This document shows positions 22,439 to 29,753 of a stretch of 58,623 nucleotides of DNA, piece after piece (position 1 is the first letter of the stretch; the number at the start of each line of letters is the position of its first letter). Both the position numbers and the translations under genes were made by a program. This stretch comes from JBOFBH01 sp051657715 (GTDB lineage: Bacteria > Actinomycetota > Actinomycetes > Actinomycetales > Angustibacteraceae). The notes under the pieces are model-generated. The model made no database searches and was not told where the DNA came from. It saw only the letters and a program-made list of their open reading frames with translations. Location: contig JBOFLF010000077.1 in assembly GCA_051657715.1 (NCBI GenBank), forward strand, positions 1 through 58,623, written 5' to 3'.

Positions 22439-25039
22439 TCAGGCTCGTTCGATGGTGAGCCCTGTGGCGACATCGGCCAGGCTTGCCGAGTGGTCGACCC
22501 GCACGGTGTCGCCGTCCTGGATGTGCCCGGCCAGCAGCGCCTTGGCGAGCCGGTTGCCGATCTCCTTCGCCACCAGACGGCGTAGCGGACGAGCGCCGTA
22601 GGCCGGGTCGTAACCGGACATGGCCAGCCACTCGCGAGCGGTGTCGGACACGTGCAGCGTGAGGCGGCGTTCAGCGAGCCGGTGGGCGAGCCGGTCCACC
22701 TGCAGGTCGACGATCCGGGTCAGCTCGGCCAGCGAGAGCGCGTCGAAGACCACCACGTCGTCCAGCCGGTTCAGGAACTCCGGCTTGAACGCGGCCCGGA
22801 CCGCGGCCAGCACCGCCTCGTGCTTGGCCGCCTCGTCCAGCGACGGGTCGACCAAAGCCGAGGAGCCCAGATTCGAGGTGAGGACCAGGATGGCGTTGCG
22901 GAAGTCCACCGTCCGCCCCTGGCCGTCGGTGAGCCGGCCGTCGTCCAGCACCTGCAGCAGCACGTCGAACACGTCCGGGTGCGCCTTCTCCACCTCGTCC
23001 AGCAGCACCACGCTGTAGGGGCGACGGCGGACCGCCTCGGTCAGCTGACCACCCTCGTCGTAGCCGACGTACCCGGGTGGGGCGCCGACCAGGCGGGAGA
23101 CCGTGTGCTTCTCCCCGTACTCGCTCATGTCGATCCGGACCATCGCCCGCTCGTCGTCGAACAGGAAGTCCGCGAGCGCCCTCGCCAGCTCCGTCTTGCC
23201 GACGCCGGTCGGCCCGAGGAACAGGAACGACCCGGTCGGCCGGTCCGGGTCGGCGATGCCAGCGCGAGCGCGACGGACCGCGTCGCTGACCGCCTCGACG
23301 GCGCGGCGCTGACCGATCAGCCGCTCGCCCAGCACCTCCTCCATCCGCAACAGCTTCTCGGTCTCCCCCTCCAGCAGCCGACCGGCCGGGATCCCGGTCC
23401 AGCTGGCGACGACGTCGGCGATGTCGTCGTGGCCGACCTGGTCCTTCACCATGGGGTCGCCGTAGCCACCGTCCGCCTCTGCTTCCTGGGCGGAGGCGAG
23501 CTCGCGCTCCAGCTGCGGGATCTGCCCGTAGAGGATCGCCGAAGCACCGGCCAGGTCGCCGTCGCGCTGCAGCCGTTCGGCCTGCCCGCGCAGGTCGTCC
23601 AGCTGCTGCTTGAGCTCGCCGACCCGGTTCAAGCCGGCCTTCTCCTGCTCCCAGCGGGCGGTCAGCGCGGCCAACTGCTCACTGCGGTCGGCGAGGTCGC
23701 GACGCAGCTTCTCCAGCCGTTCGCGGGACGCTTGGTCGTCCTCGCGCTGCAGGGCCAGCTCCTCCATCTTGAGGCGGTCCACGGTGCGGCGCAGCTCGTC
23801 GATCTCGACCGGGGAGGAGTCGATCTCCATCCGCAGCCGGGACGCCGCCTCGTCCACCAGGTCGATCGCCTTGTCCGGCAGCTGCCGGCCGGTGATGTAC
23901 CGGTCCGACAACGTCGCCGCCGCGACCAGCGCGGAGTCGGCGATGGCCACCTTGTGGTGCGCCTCGTACCGCTCGGTCAGCCCGCGCAGGATCGCGATGG
24001 TGTCGGTGACGCTGGGTTCCCCGACGAACACCTGCTGGAACCGTCGCTCCAGCGCCGGGTCCTTCTCGATGCGCTGGCGGAACTCGTCCAGTGTGGTGGC
24101 GCCGACCATCCGCAGCTCACCGCGGGCCAGCATCGGCTTCAGCATGTTCCCGGCGTCCATCGCGCTCTCACCGGTGGCTCCGGCGCCGACCACGGTGTGC
24201 AGCTCGTCGATGAACGTGACGACCTGGCCGTCGGAGGACTTGATCTCCTCCAACACCGCCTTGAGGCGTTCCTCGAACTCGCCCCGGTACTTTGCGCCGG
24301 CCACCATCGCGCCCAGGTTCAGCGAGACCAACCGCTTGTCCCGCAACGACTCCGGCACGTCGCCGGTGACGATCCGCTGAGCCAGACCTTCGACGACGGC
24401 GGTCTTTCCCACGCCTGGTTCGCCGATCAGCACCGGGTTGTTCTTCGTCCGCCGGGACAGCACCTGCACCACCCGGCGGATCTCCGCGTCCCGTCCGATC
24501 ACCGGATCCAGCTGGCCCTCGCGCGCGGCCTCGGTGAGGTCGACGCTGTACGTGGCGAGCGCGTCGTAGGTGGACTCCGGATCCGCGCTGGTGACCTTGG
24601 CGCCGCCGCGGACCCGGGGCAGGGCGTCCAGCACGCCGTCCCGGGTGACGCCAGCGGTGGTGAGGGCGCGGCCGGTGGGACCGGTGTCCTTCGCGAGAGC
24701 CATCAGCAGGTGCTCAGTGGAGACGTACTGATCGCCCAGGGCGTCCGCCTCCTCCTTTGCTGCCTGCAAGGCGGCCAGCATGGCCCGGCTGAGTTGTGGG
24801 GCGCCGACGGTGTCGCCGCTGGCCGACGGCAGGCCGGCGAGCACGTGGCCGGTCGCAGTCGCGAGTGCGGTCGGGTCAGCGCCGACCGCCTGGATGAGCG
24901 GCCGGGTCGTGCCGTTCGTCTGGGCGAGCAGTGCCGCGGCCAGGTGCGCGGGCTCGACATGCGGGTGCCCTGCGGCAGCGGCTCGCCGGACGGCCTCGGA
25001 CAGTGCTTCTTGGCTGCGGGTGGTGAAGGAGAGGTCCAT
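22439..25039 (-). CDS. clpB: ClpB protein disaggregase
   Basis: 866 residues, normal length. N-domain (MDLSFTTRSQEALSEAV ... HLAAALL), first AAA+ module (GEPGVGKTAVVEGLA, VVTFIDELHTVVGAG), a middle coiled-coil (about 410-520), second AAA+ module (GPTGVGKTELARALA, VVLLDEVEKAHPD) and the C-terminal YDPAYGARPLRR sensor-2 motif. It extracts polypeptides from aggregates together with DnaK/DnaJ/GrpE, which are encoded at 39.5-43.3 kb. GCAGGAG gives a good ribosome-binding site at the ATG. A HAIR operator lies 43-61 nt upstream, so HspR repression and heat induction are expected. Confidence 0.97.
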   Translation of the reverse strand: MDLSFTTRSQEALSEAVRRAAAAGHPHVEPAHLAAALLAQTNGTTRPLIQAVGADPTALATATGHVLAGLPSASGDTVGAPQLSRAMLAALQAAKEEADALGDQYVSTEHLLMALAKDTGPTGRALTTAGVTRDGVLDALPRVRGGAKVTSADPESTYDALATYSVDLTEAAREGQLDPVIGRDAEIRRVVQVLSRRTKNNPVLIGEPGVGKTAVVEGLAQRIVTGDVPESLRDKRLVSLNLGAMVAGAKYRGEFEERLKAVLEEIKSSDGQVVTFIDELHTVVGAGATGESAMDAGNMLKPMLARGELRMVGATTLDEFRQRIEKDPALERRFQQVFVGEPSVTDTIAILRGLTERYEAHHKVAIADSALVAAATLSDRYITGRQLPDKAIDLVDEAASRLRMEIDSSPVEIDELRRTVDRLKMEELALQREDDQASRERLEKLRRDLADRSEQLAALTARWEQEKAGLNRVGELKQQLDDLRGQAERLQRDGDLAGASAILYGQIPQLERELASAQEAEADGGYGDPMVKDQVGHDDIADVVASWTGIPAGRLLEGETEKLLRMEEVLGERLIGQRRAVEAVSDAVRRARAGIADPDRPTGSFLFLGPTGVGKTELARALADFLFDDERAMVRIDMSEYGEKHTVSRLVGAPPGYVGYDEGGQLTEAVRRRPYSVVLLDEVEKAHPDVFDVLLQVLDDGRLTDGQGRTVDFRNAILVLTSNLGSSALVDPSLDEAAKHEAVLAAVRAAFKPEFLNRLDDVVVFDALSLAELTRIVDLQVDRLAHRLAERRLTLHVSDTAREWLAMSGYDPAYGARPLRRLVAKEIGNRLAKALLAGHIQDGDTVRVDHSASLADVATGLTIERA

Positions 25040-25081
25040 GGTCGTGCTCCTGCGGCAGCGGTGGGACGGGGATAGCTTTAG

Positions 25082-25100
25082 TTGAGTCTAGGCTGCTCAA
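25082..25100. promoter_or_regulatory. HAIR operator (HspR-binding) upstream of clpB
   Basis: TTGAGT (25082-25087), 7-nt spacer, GCTCAA (25095-25100), against the HAIR core TTGAGT-N7-ACTCAA: one mismatch. It lies 43-61 nt from the clpB start on the upstream side, the place for repression. The cognate HspR is encoded at 39067-39519. Confidence 0.88.
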
Positions 25101-25179
25101 CCCTGAGAGGCCTGTCGATGTTCCCGGCTGCCTGTCCAACCACGGCGCAAGCAAGCAGCTTGGAGATGCGCAGGAATCA

Positions 25180-25203
25180 CTGAGATGCAAAGTTGCATCT
25201 CAG
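25180..25203. promoter_or_regulatory. Perfect 11+11 inverted repeat, likely VapB operator
   Basis: CTGAGATGCAA (25180-25190), AG, TTGCATCTCAG (25193-25203): both arms match perfectly. It ends 29 nt before the vapB ATG. A related GAGATGC copy lies just upstream (about 25163-25169) and a CTTCTCAGC copy just downstream, so several antitoxin dimers could bind. Confidence 0.75.
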
Positions 25204-25232
25204 GGTGCTTCTCAGCATGTAACGTGCAAGCC

Positions 25233-25478
25233 ATGCCGAAGACGGTCCAGATTCGTGACCTCGATGACAAGGTCTACGCCGCCTTGCTGAAGCGTGCAGC
25301 GGAATCAGGGATCAGCGTTCCCGAGCTGCTGCGCACCGAGGTCACCCGGCTGGCGTCGAGGCCCAGTGTGGGGGAGTGGTTGGAGCGCACCCGGCGGCGG
25401 TCGGCTCCGATCGACAAGACCGAAATCACCGCTGCGCTCGACGAGCACCGTGGCGCTTGGCCCGATGCTGGTCGTTGA
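25233..25478 (+). CDS. VapB-type antitoxin (module 2)
   Basis: 81 residues from ATG 25233. MPKTVQIRDLDDKVYAALLK is a ribbon-helix-helix/FitA-like antitoxin N-terminus, ISVPELLRTEVTRLA completes the DNA-binding part, and the rest (GEWLERTRRR ... ITAALDEHRG) is the toxin-binding tail. It overlaps the following PIN gene by 14 nt. No Shine-Dalgarno is evident, and a TAACGT-like -10 sits close to the start. An upstream AUG at 25185 would put the operator inside the gene and is rejected. Confidence 0.86.
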   Translation: MPKTVQIRDLDDKVYAALLKRAAESGISVPELLRTEVTRLASRPSVGEWLERTRRRSAPIDKTEITAALDEHRGAWPDAGR

Positions 25479-25854
25479 CGCCTCCTGCCTCTACGAGGTG
25501 CTGGTCGGTGGTTCAGCAGCCGAGCCGATCCGCGAGCGCCTGCTGGCTGACGTCGACCACGCTGCCCCGCACGTGGTCGACGTCGAGGTTCTGGGGGTCG
25601 TCCGCCGCGAACACCTGCGAGGGCAGCTGGACCGTACGGAGGCAACCCAGGCGGTGGAGGATCTCGACGCCTGGCCAGGCGAGCGCTTTGGCCATCGGCC
25701 GCTCCTGGTGCGAGCGTGGGAATTGCGCCACACCGTGCGTGGATGGGACGCGATGTACGTCGCGCTCGCCGAGGCACTGGGTGCCACGCTGCTGACCTCG
25801 GACCGCCGTCTCGCCGCCGCTGCGGGGCCTACCTGCGCCATCGAGACGGTGTGA
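25465..25854 (+). CDS. VapC-type PIN-domain toxin (module 2)
   Basis: 129 residues from ATG 25465; GTG 25450 is an alternative. MLVVDASCLYEVLVG has the first PIN aspartate (D5), HVVDVEVLGVVRR gives E41, RGWDAMYVALAEALGATLLTSDRRLA has the two later aspartates. It is a type II toxin ribonuclease with the antitoxin immediately upstream and overlapping. This branch (VVDAS..., LLTSDRRLA) differs from module 1 at 2841, so the two are not recent duplicates. Confidence 0.9.
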   Translation: MLVVDASCLYEVLVGGSAAEPIRERLLADVDHAAPHVVDVEVLGVVRREHLRGQLDRTEATQAVEDLDAWPGERFGHRPLLVRAWELRHTVRGWDAMYVALAEALGATLLTSDRRLAAAAGPTCAIETV

Positions 25855-25908
25855 ACCCGTCTCGATGGCGCAGGGATCCAGGTGAGCACGCTGATCCCGT
25901 TCATCTCC

Positions 25909-26418
25909 TCACGGTGGGCGCAGGTGCTCGATGGTGACGTGGTGGCGCTCGGTCATGCGCTGGGCGATCAGTGAGCGGTGGCAGGCGTCGGGATCGCGCT
26001 CGACGCAGAACAGCGCGGTGCAGCCCAGGCTCGGCAGCGCCGACACGATCGGTGCGAGATCGGCGCTGCCGAGGATCTCGGCGGTGTAGCGACGGACGTA
26101 CGCGGCTGCGAGTTCGCGGCGGTTGCGCTTGCCCACCCCCTGGCGGTCGTCCTCGTCGTATTGGAGGTGCCGCAGTTCGGTGGTGGGGGCCAGCTCGGGG
26201 TGGTGCTCATAGGCGATCCCAGCGCCGGCGAGAGCCGCCTGAAGCCGCAGCGAGTTCGCCCACGCGTACTCGGATCCGCGGACGCCACGGCGTTGACGTA
26301 CGTCCAGCAGGTGGGTGACCTCCGCCTCCCGCAGTTGTCGCAGGAAAGAGTCGGCGTCGAAGCCATAGACGCCGACCGTCACCATCCTGGGCACCTGAAT
26401 CCCTACCCGTCTGCTCAT
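25909..26418 (-). CDS. DUF488 family protein
   Basis: 169 residues from ATG 26418. VGVYGFDADSFLRQLREAEVTHLLDVRQRRGVRG is the typical DUF488 opening (substrate-pocket Asp-Val-Arg), followed by HLQYDED, LGCTALFCVERDPDACHRSLIAQRM (conserved Cys and C-H-R) and the ending VTIEHLRP. The biochemical role is unknown; a nucleotide or redox function has been proposed from the conserved Cys/His. It is 16 nt downstream of the RidA gene, probably in the same operon. Confidence 0.85.
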   Translation of the reverse strand: MSRRVGIQVPRMVTVGVYGFDADSFLRQLREAEVTHLLDVRQRRGVRGSEYAWANSLRLQAALAGAGIAYEHHPELAPTTELRHLQYDEDDRQGVGKRNRRELAAAYVRRYTAEILGSADLAPIVSALPSLGCTALFCVERDPDACHRSLIAQRMTERHHVTIEHLRPP

Positions 26419-26434
26419 CTCGCGGGCCCCGGTC

Positions 26435-26836
26435 TTAGGGGCGGGCCGCCACGGCTTCGACCTCGAAGTGGATGTCCGGCATCGCCAGGCCGGCGACCCC
26501 CAGCACGGTCTGCGTCGGAGGGGTGTCGCCGCACTGGCGCTGCACGACTTGGCCGATGGCTCCGAGCTTCTCGAAGTCAAGACCCACCACGTAGGTCCTG
26601 AGCTGGACGACGTGGCCGAGATCCAGCCCGTGCTCGGCGAGGGCGAGGCTGACATTGGTGAAGGCCTGCTCCACCTGTGCGGCGAAGTCGGTCGAGACGA
26701 CCATGCCGTCGGGGCCTGATCCGTACTGACCCGCGACGAACACCAGTCCGGTGCCGGCCTCGATGGCGGCGGTGTGGCTGTAGCCGAACGGGACCGGGTC
26801 GTGCAGGCCATCCGGGTTGACGATGGTGTGGGACAT
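26435..26836 (-). CDS. RidA/YjgF/UK114 family deaminase
   Basis: 133 residues. GLVFVAGQYGSGPDGMVVSTDFAAQVEQAFTNV and HVVQLRTYVVG (conserved Arg that binds the substrate carboxylate) are family marks, and the C-terminal LAMPDIHFEVEAVAARP gives the conserved Pro and Glu. RidA hydrolyses reactive enamine/imine intermediates released by PLP enzymes. It is divergent from the WYL regulator gene at 26940, which may control it through the 103-bp gap, and is followed by DUF488. Confidence 0.9.
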   Translation of the reverse strand: MSHTIVNPDGLHDPVPFGYSHTAAIEAGTGLVFVAGQYGSGPDGMVVSTDFAAQVEQAFTNVSLALAEHGLDLGHVVQLRTYVVGLDFEKLGAIGQVVQRQCGDTPPTQTVLGVAGLAMPDIHFEVEAVAARP

Positions 26837-26939
26837 GGAGCCACCTCTCGTGGGTTCTGGTGTGCGCCCTCGTGCGCGAACCCATCGTGAGCAACTAACC
26901 CTGACAGGATGTGGCAGTGTTTCCGCCTAGAGTTCTGCC

Positions 26940-27908
26940 GTGCGCGCGAGCCGCCTGGTCGAGCTACTGGTGCGGCTCCAGCTGGGGGGCGGCGCATCGG
27001 CGACCGAGCTCGCAACCGCACTCGAAGTGTCGGTACGCACCGTCTACCGCGACGTCGAGGCGCTGAGCGCCGCCGGTGTCCCGCTCTACACCGAGATCGG
27101 GCGCAACGGTGGGATCCGGATCGATCCGAGCTACCGGATCGCCGGGTTGCCGCGGCTCGACACCGCGGAAGCTCGCGGCATCCTGTTCGCGATCGTCCCG
27201 GCGGTAGCCAGCCAGCTCGGGTTCGACGCCGCTGCCACCGACCGCACGTTGCTGCCGGCGATGGAGCGTTCAACGGAACGAGCCGCTCGCGTCGTCCGTG
27301 ACCGGGTGATCGTGGAGCCGACCCACTGGTTCGTGCCACAGGACGACACGCCAGCCCTCGCTGAGATCGCGCAGGCGGTATGGGAGTCCCGCGAGGTCAG
27401 GCTGACGTACCGAGGCGCCGAGACCTCCGTCCAGCCGCTCGGCCTGATCATGAAGGGCTCCACCTGGTACCTCCTCGGACGGTCCCGGCGCAGTGCCGAC
27501 GGGTACCGACTGTTCCGGCTCTCCCGCGTCGAGGCCGTCGAGCTGCGCGAGGCCCGCTTCGAGCGACCGCCCGACTTCGACCTCGCCACGGCGTGGGCGG
27601 AGCGTCGTCGGGCCTTCCTCGCCTCGCTCCCGAGCTACCTCGTCACCGTGCGCGTCGCTCCGGCAGCCGAGCCGTTACTCGCGATGCTGGACGAAGCTGC
27701 ACCCGACTTGCCGCTCCCGGACGACGTCCAGCGGGACGAGCATGGCTGGGCTCGTCTTCGCCTGCGCTTCGAACGCAGCCCCGACGGCACCGCCCGGCAC
27801 CTGCTGCGCCTCGGTGCTGACATCGAGGTCCTCGACCCCCCCGAGCTGCGCGAGCGCATGAACGGAGCGGCGGCTCGACTTGCCGCCCTCTACAGTCGTG
27901 ACCCATGA
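26940..27908 (+). CDS. WYL-domain transcriptional regulator
   Basis: 322 residues from GTG 26940. N-terminal winged HTH (ASATELATALEVSVRTVYRDVEALSAAGVPL) of the HTH_11 type, a central WYL domain (SVQPLGLIMKGSTWYLLGRSR, then FRLSRVEAVEL) and a WCX-like C-terminus. WYL proteins sense nucleotide or other small ligands and act as activators or repressors. Divergent from RidA-DUF488 and 4-nt overlapped by the acetyltransferase gene, so its likely targets are these neighbours and itself. Confidence 0.92.
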   Translation: MRASRLVELLVRLQLGGGASATELATALEVSVRTVYRDVEALSAAGVPLYTEIGRNGGIRIDPSYRIAGLPRLDTAEARGILFAIVPAVASQLGFDAAATDRTLLPAMERSTERAARVVRDRVIVEPTHWFVPQDDTPALAEIAQAVWESREVRLTYRGAETSVQPLGLIMKGSTWYLLGRSRRSADGYRLFRLSRVEAVELREARFERPPDFDLATAWAERRRAFLASLPSYLVTVRVAPAAEPLLAMLDEAAPDLPLPDDVQRDEHGWARLRLRFERSPDGTARHLLRLGADIEVLDPPELRERMNGAAARLAALYSRDP

Positions 27909-28486
27909 CGGCGAACACCGGGTACGACCCCAGGGCGCGTCCCAGGTCGGCCGTCCCAGGCTCATCCTCAGCACGGCCAGCGGTCGTCCCGCTGGCCGTC
28001 GGCCATTGGCCTCAGGTCGAGGCCATCTATGCGGAGGGCATCGCCACTGGTCACGCGACGTTCGAGGCCGAGCCGCCTACCTGGGACGCGTTCGACCGTG
28101 GCAAGCTGCCGGACCTGCGGTGGGTGGCTGTCGACGACTCGGGGACGGTGCTCGGGTGGGCCGCCGCGTCCAGGGTCTCCGACCGATGTGCCTACCTCGG
28201 CGTCGTCGAGCACTCGATCTACGTTGCGGGTCGAGCCCAGGGCCGGGGTGTCGGTCGCGTCCTGCTCGACCACCTTGCTGCCGCGACCGAGGCTGCCGGC
28301 ATCTGGACCATCCAGGCCGGCGTCTTTCCGGAGAACACCCCCAGCCTGGCTCTGCACCGAGCCGCCGGCTACCGCACCGTCGGCACCCGTACCCGCGTCG
28401 GCAAGATGACGCACGGCCCGCTAGCCGGCCAGTGGCGCGATGTCGTCATGATCGAACGCCGCAGCACCGTCTCCGGGACCGACTAA
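27905..28486 (+). CDS. GNAT N-acetyltransferase, phosphinothricin-acetyltransferase-like
   Basis: 193 residues. After a Pro/Ser/Arg-rich N-terminal ~25 residues comes VEAIYAEGIATGHATFEAEPPTW, the PAT-type opening, then HSIYVAGRAQGRGVGRVLLDHLA with the acetyl-CoA-binding Q/R-G-x-G and ENTPSLALHRAAGYRTVGTR. It acetylates an amine, possibly methionine sulfoximine-like or other amino acid analogues. Its ATG overlaps the regulator stop (ATGA), so the two are translationally coupled. Substrate uncertain. Confidence 0.88.
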   Translation: MTANTGYDPRARPRSAVPGSSSARPAVVPLAVGHWPQVEAIYAEGIATGHATFEAEPPTWDAFDRGKLPDLRWVAVDDSGTVLGWAAASRVSDRCAYLGVVEHSIYVAGRAQGRGVGRVLLDHLAAATEAAGIWTIQAGVFPENTPSLALHRAAGYRTVGTRTRVGKMTHGPLAGQWRDVVMIERRSTVSGTD

Positions 28487-28523
28487 GGATCGCGAGAGCA
28501 TTTCCGAGGAACGCATCGGCCCC

Positions 28524-29744
28524 TCACGAAGTCCGCCGGCTGCGCTTTTTGACCTCCGGGAGGACCAACTCCGGCATTGCCCCGCGCATGAACTGATCGA
28601 AGTGCGGAACGGTAAAGCCCGCGTAGCCATGCTCCGGTGCGTAGAGCAACCCCATCTCCACCAACGCCTTACGTGTAGGGCCTACTTGCGACGACGTTCG
28701 CTTGAGGACATCGGCGACGGCTGATGCCTTCTGTGGCTGAGGTCCGAGTTCAGCCATCGCCCGCAGATATGCGCGTTGCGCCTCAGTTGCCCTGTCCAGG
28801 CGGACCCGGAAAAAGGATGTGTCAAGCTTTGACTCGTACACGGCGCTCGCGGCCTCCACATCATCGACCTGGATCTGGTCTCCTCGTGCGATCGACCAGA
28901 CGGCATGGCCTAGTTCTTGGATGAAGTACGGGTAGCCACCTGTGATCTCGACTGCGCGATCGAGGGCTGACCTGCTGAACCGCACGTTTTCTTGCAGAGC
29001 TGGCTCGCTCAAGGCCCGCCGGGTGTCCTCGTCGTTCAAGCCAGTGATGGGCGGGAATGTGAAGAGCCGCTCGGCGTAGGACTTGGCATCACCGGCCAGC
29101 TCGGCGATCTGCGGCAGGCCAGCACCCACCATGGTGACTGGGAGAGAGCGTTGCACCAGCCGGTGGATAGCACCGATGACTGCCTCCAGCTGACTGGCAC
29201 GGAGGAACTGAACCTCATCGAGGAGCAACACGACTCCCCGCCCGCAGTCCCGTGCTGCCTCGCCGATCTCGATGAGCAACTCCGACAGGTCGAGGGCGAG
29301 GTCGCCGTGGTCGGCAACACCCTCGACGGGCTCGGCCAGCATGCTTGCCTGGAGATTGCCCTGCCCGTCACCTGTGACGGTGAAGGAGGCGAGGGCAGCA
29401 GCAGCTCGCTTCATGCGCGTACCCCAGCGCGCCTTGGGCGACAACTCCAGGAGCGCCGAACGTAGGCGCCTACCCAACAGCCGACGGAACTGATCGTCGT
29501 CGTGCTTGCTCACCTCCAGCTCGACAACTACCCAGTCGGACGTCAACGCCTTGGTCCGGAACTGACCTAGCAGGACGGTCTTGCCGACGCCACGCAGACC
29601 CGTGATGATCATCGACTGCTCAGTCTTGCCCAACTGGATTCGGCGCAGCAGGAGATCGAACGACGCGAGCTGATCGCTACGACCAACGATGACCTGCGGT
29701 TTGGCTCCGGCGTTAGGGGTGTACGGGTTTTTGACTGGGTCCAC
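28524..29744 (-). CDS. AAA ATPase with Walker A/B and C-terminal winged helix
   Basis: 406 residues. MDPVKNPYTPNAGAKPQVIVGR, Walker A ITGLRGVGKTVLLGQF, Walker B GRGVVLLLDEVQFL, sensor region TMVGAGLPQIAELAG, then a lid (ITGLNDEDTRRALSEP) and a winged-helix tail. This is the ORC/Cdc6-like ATP-binding family seen in many actinobacteria and on mobile DNA; the role is unknown. Codons are less GC3-biased and the region is visibly lower in GC than its neighbours, suggesting later acquisition. It converges with the acetyltransferase gene (37 nt apart) and has no partner gene. Confidence 0.8.
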   Translation of the reverse strand: MDPVKNPYTPNAGAKPQVIVGRSDQLASFDLLLRRIQLGKTEQSMIITGLRGVGKTVLLGQFRTKALTSDWVVVELEVSKHDDDQFRRLLGRRLRSALLELSPKARWGTRMKRAAAALASFTVTGDGQGNLQASMLAEPVEGVADHGDLALDLSELLIEIGEAARDCGRGVVLLLDEVQFLRASQLEAVIGAIHRLVQRSLPVTMVGAGLPQIAELAGDAKSYAERLFTFPPITGLNDEDTRRALSEPALQENVRFSRSALDRAVEITGGYPYFIQELGHAVWSIARGDQIQVDDVEAASAVYESKLDTSFFRVRLDRATEAQRAYLRAMAELGPQPQKASAVADVLKRTSSQVGPTRKALVEMGLLYAPEHGYAGFTVPHFDQFMRGAMPELVLPEVKKRSRRTS

Positions 29745-29753
29745 GTGATGACT

